From contig CALWVF010000009.1 of the NCBI GenBank assembly GCA_944384925.1, positions 1 through 52,909 of the forward strand: a stretch of 52,909 nt of DNA. The letters are read 5' to 3'. Source of the stretch: an uncultured Clostridia bacterium. GTDB lineage: Bacteria; Bacillota; Clostridia; Oscillospirales; Acutalibacteraceae. The notes below the pieces were generated by a model. It was not told the origin of the DNA. It ran no database searches and worked only from the letters and a program-made list of their open reading frames with translations. This document shows, piece after piece, positions 28,271 to 38,090 of the stretch (positions are counted from its first letter, which is position 1; every line of letters starts with the position of its first letter). A program made the translations under genes and the position numbers.

Positions 28271-30862
28271 TTATTTTAACATGCCTACCAAATTAAATAG
28301 TTCAGACATAGCCTCTATCGGAGTTAATGTATTAACATCTATTTTTCTTAGTTTTTGAATAATTGCTTCTGCTCCATTCGTATCAGAATTATTCATCTTA
28401 GCTTCTTTTTTGTGTATATTAACTTCAACTGAGCCGCTTTCAAGATCAGATAGTATCTGCTTAGATCTATTAATTATTGTTTCCGGAATTCCTGCCAGCT
28501 TAGCTACTTCTATACCGTAACTATCATCTGCTCCTCCAGGAACTATTCTCCTTAAAAATGTTATATCATCACCACGTTTTTTTACTGCAACATTATAATT
28601 TTTAACACCTGGTATATAGTTTTCTAACTCAGTCAATTCATGATAATGAGTTGAAAACAAGGTCTTTGCCCCAAGTTTGCTTGTATCTGCCACATACTCA
28701 AGGACTGCTCTTGCTATGCTCATACCATCAAATGTAGAAGTTCCTCTTCCAATTTCATCTAATATAATAAGGCTATCTCCTGTCGCATTATTTATAATAT
28801 TAGCTACCTCACTCATTTCAACCATAAATGTAGATTGACCTGAAGCTAAATCATCAGACGCTCCTACACGAGTAAATATGCTGTCTACAATTCCTATTTC
28901 TGCAGATCTTGCAGGGATAAAACAACCCATTTGTGCCATTAGTACTATTAAAGCTGTTTGACGCATATAAGTAGATTTTCCTGCCATATTTGGCCCTGTA
29001 ATAACTGCTACTCTATCTAATTCCTTATTTAATTTCACATCATTAGGGACAAATGGCACATTATCCAATAATTTTTCGATAACAGGATGCCTGCCATCAT
29101 TTATAACAATACTTCCGCTATTATTTATTTTAGGGCATACATAATTATTTTTACTCGATACCTCTGAAAAAGAACATATAACATCCAATGTTGCAATCGC
29201 CCTTGCTGTTTTCTGTATCCTTACTAATTCTTTTGATATCAATTCTAATATGCCTTTAAATATATCATATTCTAACTGGATTACCTTATCTTTTGCCCCC
29301 AATATTCTTCCTTCAAGTTCTTTTAATTCTTGAGTTATATATCTTTCACAATTAGTTAATGTTTGTTTCCTTATGTATGATTCAGGTACCATACTCTTAT
29401 AAGAATTTGAGACTTCTATATAATATCCGAATACTCTGTTGTATCCTACTTTAAGTTTTTGAATTCCCGTATTCTTTTTCTCTTGAGTTTCTATATTAGC
29501 GACAAAGTTTTTTCCTATATCCATATCTTCTCTTAATTTATCTATTTCTTTATTATAGCCCTTTTTTATAATTCCTCCCTCTCTCACTGAAAAGGGTGGA
29601 TCAATATCAATAGAAGAATCCAAAAGACTAGTTATATCTTGAAGTAAATCTATGTCACTATATATTTTTTGCAATAAACTCGATTTCGAGTCCTTTAATA
29701 TATCTTTTAAAGATGGTAAAAAAGACAATGCTGTATTTATAGAACATAAATCCCTAGCATTGGCTGAACCATAAACGATTTTAGTCGATAGTCTTTCTAA
29801 ATCATGTATACCCGAAAGGGACTTTATAATAGATTCCCTTTTAAGGCTATCAAAATATAATTCTTTCACAGCCTCTTGCCTAAATAAAATTTTATTGCAA
29901 TTAATTAAAGGCTGATCCATCCAGCTTTTTATTAATCTTTTACCCATAGCAGTTTTTGTTTTATCTAATACCCATAATAAAGAGCCTCTCTTTTCTGTAC
30001 TTCTCATGGTCTTTGTTAATTCTAAATTTCTTCTTGTATTAATATCTAATTTAACAAACTGAGACTCTTTGTAAAATTCTATTGCATTTATTCTCTCCGT
30101 TCCCTTTTTTTGAGTCTCCTGTATATACTTTATCAGTCCTCCTAAACTATAAACCAATTCATTTTTATTGCATAAATTAAGTTCACTTAATGATTCTTTT
30201 TGGAAATGTTTTAAAAGGATTTTTTCATAATAGTTCAAATCTATACCTGTATCGTCTATCATCTCAACAGTTGCGTATAATTTATGTTTTATAAAATCAC
30301 ATAAACCTGATAGTTTAGCAATTTCTCCGGATATCAGAATTTCTTTTGGTGAAAACCTACTTAACTCATCCTTAATTGCTAGGCATCTATTATCGCCTTT
30401 AATAATTGTAGCATACAATTCGCCTGTAGAAATATCGCTAAAACAAATTCCGCTAGAATTATCACTCTCAAAAATGCTACAAATAAAATTATTACTGGTT
30501 TCATCAAGCATACTATCTTCAATTACAGTACCTGGTGTTACAACTCGTACAATTTCTCTTTTTACTAATCCCTTACTCTTAGATGGATCTTCAACTTGTT
30601 CACATATAGCAACTTTATAACCTCTTGCTACTAATCTAGCTATATAAGACTCACTACTATGATAAGGTACACCGCACATGGGTGCTTTTTCATCTTGTCC
30701 GCAGTCTCGCCCGGTTAATGTTAAGTCCAATTCATTGGAAACTAATTCTGCATCATCATAAAACATTTCATAAAAATCGCCTAATCTAAAAAATAGTATT
30801 TGATCTTTACAACTCTTTTTTAAATCAAAATACTGGCTCATCATAGGAGATAACTTTGCCAT
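28271..30862 (-). CDS. mutS: DNA mismatch repair protein MutS
   Basis: The 863-residue MutS1 binds mispairs with the N-terminal Phe-x-Glu motif (GDFYEMF, about 28-34). Connector, lever and clamp domains follow. The ATPase has Walker A GPNMAGKSTYM and Walker B LIILDEIGRGTSTFDG, then the STHYHELT motif. The C-terminus has the short tail expected of Firmicute MutS. It is upstream of mutL with an 87-bp gap holding the palindromic leader. Confidence 0.97.
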   Translation of the reverse strand: MAKLSPMMSQYFDLKKSCKDQILFFRLGDFYEMFYDDAELVSNELDLTLTGRDCGQDEKAPMCGVPYHSSESYIARLVARGYKVAICEQVEDPSKSKGLVKREIVRVVTPGTVIEDSMLDETSNNFICSIFESDNSSGICFSDISTGELYATIIKGDNRCLAIKDELSRFSPKEILISGEIAKLSGLCDFIKHKLYATVEMIDDTGIDLNYYEKILLKHFQKESLSELNLCNKNELVYSLGGLIKYIQETQKKGTERINAIEFYKESQFVKLDINTRRNLELTKTMRSTEKRGSLLWVLDKTKTAMGKRLIKSWMDQPLINCNKILFRQEAVKELYFDSLKRESIIKSLSGIHDLERLSTKIVYGSANARDLCSINTALSFLPSLKDILKDSKSSLLQKIYSDIDLLQDITSLLDSSIDIDPPFSVREGGIIKKGYNKEIDKLREDMDIGKNFVANIETQEKKNTGIQKLKVGYNRVFGYYIEVSNSYKSMVPESYIRKQTLTNCERYITQELKELEGRILGAKDKVIQLEYDIFKGILELISKELVRIQKTARAIATLDVICSFSEVSSKNNYVCPKINNSGSIVINDGRHPVIEKLLDNVPFVPNDVKLNKELDRVAVITGPNMAGKSTYMRQTALIVLMAQMGCFIPARSAEIGIVDSIFTRVGASDDLASGQSTFMVEMSEVANIINNATGDSLIILDEIGRGTSTFDGMSIARAVLEYVADTSKLGAKTLFSTHYHELTELENYIPGVKNYNVAVKKRGDDITFLRRIVPGGADDSYGIEVAKLAGIPETIINRSKQILSDLESGSVEVNIHKKEAKMNNSDTNGAEAIIQKLRKIDVNTLTPIEAMSELFNLVGMLK

Positions 30863-30891
30863 AATACCTTTCCTTTACTATAATCTACTGA

Positions 30892-31296
30892 TCAATTACA
30901 GCCAGAACAACTCGAACAACTTCCACTGCAAGATTCTTGGTAATCTGCTGTTTCAGGATCTTCTCCTTGGGCTGATTGAATAATTATCGAATTTATCCTA
31001 TTTAGCAAAACATCAAATTCTTGTTTTGCTTCATTATAAGCTATCATAGTTTCATTCTGCATTATTTCACTATATAACTCTCTAAGCTCATCATTTAACT
31101 TTTTTATCTTGTTTTCATCTCTTTCATCTTTGCTAGCTTCAGTGTTAATACTCATTCTTTTTAAATTGAAATCACCGATCAATTTTTGTAATTCAGCATC
31201 ATTATCACTATTTTGCTGTGTAATTTGCAATTTTATATATCTTTCATCCTCTTGAATCAATTTGCCTAATTTTCTTGTTAAATCTATAATATCCAT
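30892..31296 (-). CDS. YlbF/YmcA-family protein with a Cys-rich C-terminal tail
   Basis: The 134-residue helical protein matches the YlbF/YmcA (RicF/RicA) family: IDLTRKLGKLIQEDERY at the start, then LIGDFNLKRM and a later YNEAKQEFDVLLNRIN segment. In B. subtilis these proteins work with RicT and bind iron-sulfur clusters, affecting RNase Y and development. Here the protein ends in a compact CSGSCSSCSGCN tail with four Cys in ten residues, a plausible metal or Fe-S site. It lies between mutS (28 bp downstream) and miaB (36 bp upstream), the usual clostridial position. Confidence 0.85.
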   Translation of the reverse strand: MDIIDLTRKLGKLIQEDERYIKLQITQQNSDNDAELQKLIGDFNLKRMSINTEASKDERDENKIKKLNDELRELYSEIMQNETMIAYNEAKQEFDVLLNRINSIIIQSAQGEDPETADYQESCSGSCSSCSGCN

Positions 31297-31332
31297 TTAC
31301 CATTCTCCTAAAGTTTTATTGTCAAGTATATT

Positions 31333-32736
31333 TTATATCATTTGACCCTTTAATATCCAATTTCTAGCCTCTGTAATTTTTACATTTTTAAAGCTTCCAA
31401 CTAAATCGCTAGCACCCTCAAACTCAACAATTACATTGCCTCCAGTTCTTGACATTAATTTATTTCCCTTAGATTCTTCAACTAATACTCTATAAGTTTT
31501 TCCCACCATATCTCTACAATTTCTAGCAGCTATTCCCTCTTGAACTTTTAATAACTCCTGAAACCATTTTACCTTCTTTTCATAAGGTATAGGGTCGTTC
31601 ATTTCAGCAGCAGGAGTTCCAATGCGTGGTGAATATATAAAAGTAAATAATGATGTAAATCTTACTTCCTCAACCAACTCTATTGTCTTGCAAAAATCGT
31701 CGTAAGTTTCTCCTGGAAACCCAACTATTATATCACTTGTAATAGAAACATCAGGCATTTTTGACTTTGCATAATTAATTATATTAAGGTATTTATCTAC
31801 TGTGTATTTCCTATTCATCAACCTAAGTATTTTATTGCTGCCAGATTGAAATGGCAAATGTAAATGATGACATATATGTTCACTTTCTGATATAGTGTCT
31901 ATCAACTCCTTTGTTGCATCTTTCGGATGAGATGTCATAAACCGTATACGATAATCCCCCGGAATACTGTCTATCCTATTCAAAAGTTGTGCAAAGTTGA
32001 TATCCTCATCTAAATTTTTACCATATGAATTCACATTTTGCCCTAATAATGTAATGTCTTTATACCCATTATTAATTATTTTAGTTGCTTCATCTAAAAT
32101 ATCTTCAGGCCTTCGGCTACGCTCTCTTCCTCTAACATACGGTACTATACAATAAGAGCAAAAATTATCACATCCATACATAATAGGCAACCAAGCTTTA
32201 AACCTTTTATCTCTTCTTATAGGAATGCCTTCTATTATTTTATTATCATCAAGGCCACATTCAAAAACACGACTTTTTGAATTCACAACTGTATACAATA
32301 ACTCAGGTAGCTTATGTAATCTATTTGTTCCAAATACTAGATCTACAAAGGGAAAACTAGTTTTTATTTTATCTTCTATATGCTTTTGTTCCATCATACA
32401 TCCGCACATCGCAATAATGGTTGATGGATACTTCTTCTTAATATATTTTAATGCTCCAATATTGCCAAAAACTCTGTCTTCAGCATGTTCACGTATTGCA
32501 CAAGTATTAAATATAATTAAATCTGCATCCTCTTCAATATTTGTAAATTCATATCCTATAAGGGAAAGTATACCCTTTATTTTTTCTCCGTCAGATACAT
32601 TTTGTTGGCATCCATATGTTTTTACAAACGCTAAAGGAACTTTATTTTTTGCATTTAATAATAAAGATTCTTTCACTTTATCAATATAATCTATTTGACC
32701 ATTAAAATCATAATCTAAATATATATTTTTGCCCAA
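31333..32736 (-). CDS. miaB: tRNA-2-methylthio-N6-dimethylallyladenosine synthase
   Basis: The 467-residue methylthiotransferase has the N-terminal cluster domain (KTYGCQQNVSDGEK, FNTCAIREHAEDR, MCGCMMEQ). The radical-SAM motif is CDNFCSYCIVPYVRGRERSR, and a C-terminal TRAM domain follows (about 400-465). It converts i6A37 made by MiaA to ms2i6A37 and needs two 4Fe-4S clusters and SAM. The ATG follows a GGAGGTAATTG ribosome site. Confidence 0.97.
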   Translation of the reverse strand: MGKNIYLDYDFNGQIDYIDKVKESLLLNAKNKVPLAFVKTYGCQQNVSDGEKIKGILSLIGYEFTNIEEDADLIIFNTCAIREHAEDRVFGNIGALKYIKKKYPSTIIAMCGCMMEQKHIEDKIKTSFPFVDLVFGTNRLHKLPELLYTVVNSKSRVFECGLDDNKIIEGIPIRRDKRFKAWLPIMYGCDNFCSYCIVPYVRGRERSRRPEDILDEATKIINNGYKDITLLGQNVNSYGKNLDEDINFAQLLNRIDSIPGDYRIRFMTSHPKDATKELIDTISESEHICHHLHLPFQSGSNKILRLMNRKYTVDKYLNIINYAKSKMPDVSITSDIIVGFPGETYDDFCKTIELVEEVRFTSLFTFIYSPRIGTPAAEMNDPIPYEKKVKWFQELLKVQEGIAARNCRDMVGKTYRVLVEESKGNKLMSRTGGNVIVEFEGASDLVGSFKNVKITEARNWILKGQMI

Positions 32737-32824
32737 TCAATTACCTCCAAATAAATATAATAATTTTCATTTTAACATAATATTTACCTTTATTCAACAA
32801 TTTTATTCATCAATATCATACATA

Positions 32825-33409
32825 TTAATTATTAACAGCTGAAGTATTTTTTTCTCTTAAATATGTAGATTCTAAATCAGACAAATGCAGTTTTACTGCA
32901 AGGGGATATTTATCATAAGCTGTGCTAATAGAAAAACCCCCAGATTTTGCAGTATCATCAAATCCCCCCATATGCCACCTTATAGCCATTGCTTCATTTG
33001 GTTTTAATCTCATAAATCTTTCAATTAAATAGACTGATTTCTCACCATGACCATAAGGAAACATATCTTCAATATAAAAGTAAGGTTGTTTTTCCCAATT
33101 ACCTGTTTGTTCATTTTTAACATTTCTCGTTGATACTTTATAAAATTGGGCTTTACATAAATCATGTAATAAAGCACATATAGCAAAACTCTCACGGTTA
33201 TCTACCTGTTCTTCGAAATGTTTTTCCATCATTACATCATATACACTTAAACTATGCAACAAAAGTCCACCCTCACATGCACAATGGTATCTTGTGCTTG
33301 CTGGTGCTGTAAAAAAGTCAGTTTTACATAGCCAATCCAAAAACTCATTAGCACCCGATCTTTTTATATTGTTTTTATATATTTCAATAAACCTTTCTTT
33401 GTAATCCAA
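32825..33409 (-). CDS. HD-domain phosphohydrolase-like protein
   Basis: The 194-residue protein carries an HD metal site: H42-type HCACEGGLLLHSL, then ALLHDLCKAQFY with the HD pair, and later RWHMGG. Size and motif order fit HD hydrolases that act on nucleotides or nucleic acids, but substrate is unknown. It lies 88 bp upstream of miaB and downstream of glmS, in the same direction. The start is TTG- or ATG-type at 33409 behind GGGGTGTAGA. Confidence 0.78.
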   Translation of the reverse strand: MDYKERFIEIYKNNIKRSGANEFLDWLCKTDFFTAPASTRYHCACEGGLLLHSLSVYDVMMEKHFEEQVDNRESFAICALLHDLCKAQFYKVSTRNVKNEQTGNWEKQPYFYIEDMFPYGHGEKSVYLIERFMRLKPNEAMAIRWHMGGFDDTAKSGGFSISTAYDKYPLAVKLHLSDLESTYLREKNTSAVNN

Positions 33410-33445
33410 ATCTACACCCCATTATTTTAATTTATTAATACATAA

Positions 33446-33478
33446 AGAAAGACCTATATAAGTTAAAATATCGGCCTT
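33446..33478 (-). terminator. Probable terminator of glmS
   Basis: GAAAGGCC pairs with GGTCTTTC (one G-U), extended by ATAT/ATAT, followed by TTTATG on the minus strand. It lies 25 bp after the glmS stop. Confidence 0.65.
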
Positions 33479-33502
33479 TCAAAATTATAACACAAATATA
33501 AT

Positions 33503-35326
33503 CTATTCAACAGTAACAGACTTTGCTAAATTACGCGGCTTATCAATATCGCAATTTTTATATAATGCCACATAATAAGATATAAACTGAAGAGGAATTA
33601 CCGATAGAGAAGGAAGCATTATATCACAAGTCGTTGGAATATAAAAATTATAATCTGAAACTTGCTCTATCTTTGTGTTACCTTCAACCGCTATAGAAAA
33701 TATTGCTGCACCTCGTGCTTTAACTTCTTTTATGTTACTCAACATCTTATAAAACAAATCATCTTGTGTTGCAAGTGCTATAACCGGAACATCATTTTCA
33801 ATTAATGATATTGGTCCATGCTTTAATTCTCCTGCTGCATATGCCTCTGAATGAGCATAGGAAACTTCCTTTAGTTTTAGTGAACCCTCTAAACATACTG
33901 CGTAGTCTACATTTCTTCCTATAAAAAATATATCTCTAGAATTAAAGTATATTTTACAAAAATCTATAAGTTCATCTTTTCTTTTTAATATAGATTCTAT
34001 TTTATCTGGTAATTTTAAAAGTTCATTAATATAGTCTGTATAAATATCATTTGAAATAGTCCCTAATTTATCCGCCATATATAAAGCTAATAAATATATT
34101 ACAACTAATTGAGCACTATAGGCCTTTGTTGTTGCAACAGCTATTTCTGGGCCTGCCCACGTATATATAATATTATCTGATTCATTTGCAATTGTACTTC
34201 CAACAACATTTACTATTGACAATACCTTAACACCATTTTTCTTAGATTCACGTAATGCAGCTAAACTGTCTGCAGTTTCACCAGATTGACTTATAATTAT
34301 TATTAAATCATTTTTATTTAATAATGGTTTACGATATCTAAACTCTGAGGCAAAATCAACTTCAACTGGAATTTTTGCAATTTTTTCTATAGTATATTTA
34401 GCAACACATCCAACATGATAAGCTGATCCACACGCTACTATATAAATTCTATTCAAATTTTTAATATCATTTTCAGATAACGATAATTGATCAAAAATAA
34501 TTTTATTATTTTTAATCCTAGGATATATAGTATCTCTCACAGCCTTTGGTTGTTCCATAATTTCTTTCATCATAAAATGCTCATATCCCATTTTTTCAGC
34601 AGATGTTATATCCCAATCAACAGTAAATACATTTTTATAAACTATTTCTTTATTAAAATTGTAAATATTAATTTTATCTTTCTTTATTACTGCAATTTCT
34701 TCATCATCAAGTCTGTAAATCTTTCTAGTTTTAGATAAAATTGCAGGAATATCAGAAGCTATATAATTTTCTCCATCTCCTAATCCAATAATCAACGGGC
34801 TATCTTTTTTTACTGCTATTAACTCATCAGGATTATCTTTACATATAATTCCAATGGAAAAGGCTCCTTGTAATTTTGATACTACACTAAAAACTGTATC
34901 CACAAAATTTCCCGTATCATAATATTCTAACAATTGGGCTATTACTTCAGTGTCTGTCTCAGAAATAAATTTTACACCCTTTTTAATTAGTTCTTCTTTC
35001 AAATCTAAATAATTTTCTATTATTCCATTATGTACAACAGCAAATTTATTTGAATTACTAGAATGAGGATGTGCATTTATATCCGAAGGCTTACCATGTG
35101 TAGCCCACCTAGTATGGCCAATACCCATACTAGAATTGTAACCATTATTATTTAATAATTCCTTCAAGTTGTTAATTCTGCCTTTAGTTTTAAAAACTTT
35201 AAGCTTATTATTTTCTATCACAGCTATCCCAGCAGAATCATATCCTCTGTATTCTAACTTTTCCAAACCACATAGCATAATTGGAATTGCTTGCTTTTCA
35301 CCAATATAACCAACTATTCCACACAT
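33503..35326 (-). CDS. glmS: Glutamine-fructose-6-phosphate aminotransferase
   Basis: The 607-residue enzyme makes glucosamine 6-phosphate for peptidoglycan. The catalytic Cys1 is exposed after Met removal (MCGIVGYIG). The glutaminase domain has YRGYDSAGIAV and GHTRWATHG; two SIS domains follow (SQSGETADSLAALRE, GRNVDYAVCLEGSLKLKE). The C-terminus is the conserved PRNLAKSVTVE. I looked for a glmS ribozyme in the upstream 300 bp and see no AGCGCC core, so feedback control must be different here. Confidence 0.97.
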   Translation of the reverse strand: MCGIVGYIGEKQAIPIMLCGLEKLEYRGYDSAGIAVIENNKLKVFKTKGRINNLKELLNNNGYNSSMGIGHTRWATHGKPSDINAHPHSSNSNKFAVVHNGIIENYLDLKEELIKKGVKFISETDTEVIAQLLEYYDTGNFVDTVFSVVSKLQGAFSIGIICKDNPDELIAVKKDSPLIIGLGDGENYIASDIPAILSKTRKIYRLDDEEIAVIKKDKINIYNFNKEIVYKNVFTVDWDITSAEKMGYEHFMMKEIMEQPKAVRDTIYPRIKNNKIIFDQLSLSENDIKNLNRIYIVACGSAYHVGCVAKYTIEKIAKIPVEVDFASEFRYRKPLLNKNDLIIIISQSGETADSLAALRESKKNGVKVLSIVNVVGSTIANESDNIIYTWAGPEIAVATTKAYSAQLVVIYLLALYMADKLGTISNDIYTDYINELLKLPDKIESILKRKDELIDFCKIYFNSRDIFFIGRNVDYAVCLEGSLKLKEVSYAHSEAYAAGELKHGPISLIENDVPVIALATQDDLFYKMLSNIKEVKARGAAIFSIAVEGNTKIEQVSDYNFYIPTTCDIMLPSLSVIPLQFISYYVALYKNCDIDKPRNLAKSVTVE

Positions 35327-35597
35327 AAAAACACCCCTTAATTATAAAACCTTAATTTAAAAAATTTATAAAATATTAAAAATACAATTATATGCAAAAA
35401 TTTACACTTAGCGTATTATATCATAATATGTCAAAATAATAAAGATATTTCTTAATAAACAATTATCATTCTAAAGTCCTTTATATAATTATATTCTTTT
35501 TAACTAATTTTGCTTATAAAAATTCTAAATAAAATTAATAATATCATAAGCAAATTATAATTACCATATATTAAAAATTATTATAGTAGTAATTCAT
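35327..35597. other. Intergenic region upstream of glmS
   Basis: This very A/T-rich gap has no ORF with a ribosome site. A TATAAT (minus strand, near 35415-35420) is a candidate -10 for glmS, but the TTGACA close to it is only 8 bp away, so no standard promoter is called. Confidence 0.5.
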
Positions 35598-35641
35598 ATA
35601 GAAAAAGTCTTCTATATCATTATATGATAGAAAGACTTTAA
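35598..35641 (-). terminator. Terminator of the OPT-PqqD operon
   Basis: AAAGTCTT-CTAT and ATAG-AAGACTTT form an imperfect stem around a short loop, ending TTTTTCT on the minus strand just after the pqqD-like stop. Confidence 0.8.
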
Positions 35642-35648
35642 TTTTTAA

Positions 35649-35996
35649 TTACTTTATAGATTTTTCTAAAACAATAAACTTTTCTCTTTTTAAAATCTGC
35701 ATAAATTTCACCAATCTATAATAAAGAGGTTCTGCTAAATCTCCAAATTTTAAATATAAATTATCTGCTATATCTCTAACTGTGTTAACACCATTAATGT
35801 ATTCCCAAACATAAGAACCAAACTTATCAAGCCTTATTTTGCTTTTAATAGGTGTGTGAAACATTATCTGAACTAATTTATCATATAAGCCTTTATGAGA
35901 TATTGTTATTTCATACATACCGTTATCAAGCTTTTTCCAAGGTAATTCTGAATTTTTAATAGGTATCAATTCTAAATAGTCTATTCCTCTTTTCAT
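35649..35996 (-). CDS. PqqD-like small protein paired with the OPT transporter
   Basis: The 115-residue protein has the PqqD fold pattern: a strand-rich N-terminus, KIRLDKFGSYVWEYINGVNTVRDI and a C-terminal helical part with LVKFMQILKREKFIVL. PqqD-type domains bind peptide substrates of radical-SAM maturases, but none lies nearby. Instead the gene follows an OPT transporter by about 30 bp, a pairing seen in other Clostridia. The likely start is the ATG at 35996 (AAGGAA nine bases upstream); a TTG at 36002 is also in frame. Confidence 0.75.
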   Translation of the reverse strand: MKRGIDYLELIPIKNSELPWKKLDNGMYEITISHKGLYDKLVQIMFHTPIKSKIRLDKFGSYVWEYINGVNTVRDIADNLYLKFGDLAEPLYYRLVKFMQILKREKFIVLEKSIK

Positions 35997-36028
35997 ATAC
36001 AATATTTCCTTTCTAATTCTTAAAATAT

Positions 36029-37945
36029 TTATTTACTAGTCTCTTTATCTTTATGCCAAACAGAAAATCCAAGAAAGCTTAATATTAGAAGTGCAAAGAA
36101 AATCCATGCACCAATATTACCAAAACTAAATACTGTGTCTGACAAATCTATATAATCACTTATACTTAATGAAGTTCCCATGGGAATTATTGCACATACA
36201 GCTAATAATATTCCTATAAGACCTTCTCCAGCTATCATTCCAGAGGAATATAAAATGCCCTTCTCAATTATTGTCCCTCTTTTTTTGTCATCAATGCTCT
36301 TCATATTTTCAAACCATGCTTTTATTATGCCTCCAATAACTATTGTCGCTGAAAGATGTACAGGCAAGTAAATTCCTACTGTAAATGGCAAAACTGGTAT
36401 TCTTAAAACCTCTATAACAATTGCTATAAATACACCTATTAATACAAGATTCCAAGGCAAATTTTCATTCATTACACCTTCTACAACCATTTTCATTAGC
36501 ATTGCTTGCGGTGCTGGTAATTCTGAAGAACCATATCCCCATGCTGCATTTAATAAATATAAAATTCCTCCTATTGTCAATGACGAAACTGCAGCTCCTA
36601 TTAATTCTCCATATTGTTGAAACTTAGGTGTCGCACCTAATATATATCCTGTTTTTAAGTCTTGCGATGTATCTCCTGATATAGCTGCTATTATACATAT
36701 AATAGAACCTATAACAATCGCGCCTATCATTCCATTGTTTCCTGTTGTCCCACTTATTTTTAATATTAATGATGACATTATTAGCGTTGCAATTGCCATA
36801 CCAGAAACCGGATTATTGCTGCTTCCAATAACACCAACCAGTCTAGCAGAGACTGTGGAAAAGAAAAAACCAAAAATTACAATTATAACCGAGCTAATAA
36901 AATTAACAGGAATTATAGGAGAAATATCCATAAATATTATAACAGTTATTATAATTCCCAAAGCTAATTTCATAGATATATCTTGTTCTGTCCTTAAATT
37001 AGTTTTTACTGAATTTTTATTATAATTTTTCAAAGCCTTAATAAATGTGTCTATAATTAACGGAAACGATTTTATTAAGCTAATTATGCCTCCTGCTGCA
37101 ACAGCCCCTGCTCCTATATATCTTAAATAATTAGTCCATATGCCAAATGAGTCCATCATATTTATCGGAACATCAGCCGGAAACATTATATTATTATTGC
37201 CAAACAATTTTATTATTGGTATAATCGCCAGCCAACTTATCAGACCTCCAGAAAAAATAAGAGATGACACTCTATATCCACATATATAACCAACACTTAC
37301 AAGAGCAGGTAAAACATCTAAACCTAATCCTGAACCATATGCACTAATCTCATAATGTATTTCACTGGGAAAAATCTTTAAACCATCTGCAATAAATTTA
37401 TAAAGGGCAGACAACCCCATACCAGAAAATACTATAGACGATTTACTCCCTCCATGCTCCCCTGCTATTAAAACTTCAGCACATGCTGTTCCTTCAGGAT
37501 ATGGTAATACACCATGCTCTTTAACTATTAATGCTTTTCTTAAAGGAATCATAAACAATATACCTAAAATTGCACCACAAAAAGTAATTAAAGCAATTTT
37601 TAACAAAGATGGTGATTCTTCATTCCATTCTCTTGCCCACATAAACAATGCTGGTAATGTAAATATTGCCCCTGAAGCTATAGATTCACCTGCTGAACCT
37701 ATAGTTTGTACTATATTATTTTCAAGAATAGACTCTCTTCTCAAAATTATTCTAATTATACCCATAGATATTACAGCAGCCGGAATAGAAGCAGATACTG
37801 TCATACCTACTCTTAACCCTAAATAAGCATTTGCTGCTCCAAATAATATTGCAAGTAGTATTCCTACTATAACAGATGTAATTGTAAATTCTGGCAGAAT
37901 TTTATTTGCATTTACAAATTGTTTGAATTCACTTTTTTCTTTCAT
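36029..37945 (-). CDS. OPT-family oligopeptide transporter
   Basis: The 638-residue integral membrane protein has about 14-16 hydrophobic segments. OPT signatures include FGAANAYLGLRVGMTVSASIP near 36-56, PLRKALIVKEHGVLPYPEGTACAEVL near 136-160, and ISGDTSQDLKTGYILGATPKFQQ. Members carry oligopeptides or metal chelates with proton symport. Substrate cannot be told. It is first in a two-gene unit with the PqqD-like protein. Confidence 0.93.
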   Translation of the reverse strand: MKEKSEFKQFVNANKILPEFTITSVIVGILLAILFGAANAYLGLRVGMTVSASIPAAVISMGIIRIILRRESILENNIVQTIGSAGESIASGAIFTLPALFMWAREWNEESPSLLKIALITFCGAILGILFMIPLRKALIVKEHGVLPYPEGTACAEVLIAGEHGGSKSSIVFSGMGLSALYKFIADGLKIFPSEIHYEISAYGSGLGLDVLPALVSVGYICGYRVSSLIFSGGLISWLAIIPIIKLFGNNNIMFPADVPINMMDSFGIWTNYLRYIGAGAVAAGGIISLIKSFPLIIDTFIKALKNYNKNSVKTNLRTEQDISMKLALGIIITVIIFMDISPIIPVNFISSVIIVIFGFFFSTVSARLVGVIGSSNNPVSGMAIATLIMSSLILKISGTTGNNGMIGAIVIGSIICIIAAISGDTSQDLKTGYILGATPKFQQYGELIGAAVSSLTIGGILYLLNAAWGYGSSELPAPQAMLMKMVVEGVMNENLPWNLVLIGVFIAIVIEVLRIPVLPFTVGIYLPVHLSATIVIGGIIKAWFENMKSIDDKKRGTIIEKGILYSSGMIAGEGLIGILLAVCAIIPMGTSLSISDYIDLSDTVFSFGNIGAWIFFALLILSFLGFSVWHKDKETSK

Positions 37946-38043
37946 AAGTTATTCTCCTTAATTTATTATGAACATGCAATTCTATATCCATCTATACAAT
38001 ATTATTCTTTCAAGATGATATGAATTATATACTTTTTTTATAC

Positions 38044-38082
38044 AAAAAAGGTAATTATTATATTAAATAATAATTACCTTAA
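38044..38082 (-). terminator. Terminator of the ferritin-like gene
   Basis: AAGGTAATTATTAT pairs with ATAATAATTACCTT around a short loop, followed by TTTTTG on the minus strand, directly after the stop of the upstream gene. Confidence 0.88.
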
Positions 38083-38090
38083 TTCTGCTT

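Noticed and set aside
35327..35648. glmS ribozyme upstream of glmS
   Set aside because: No AGCGCC-type core or matching pairings could be found; the region is nearly all A/T.
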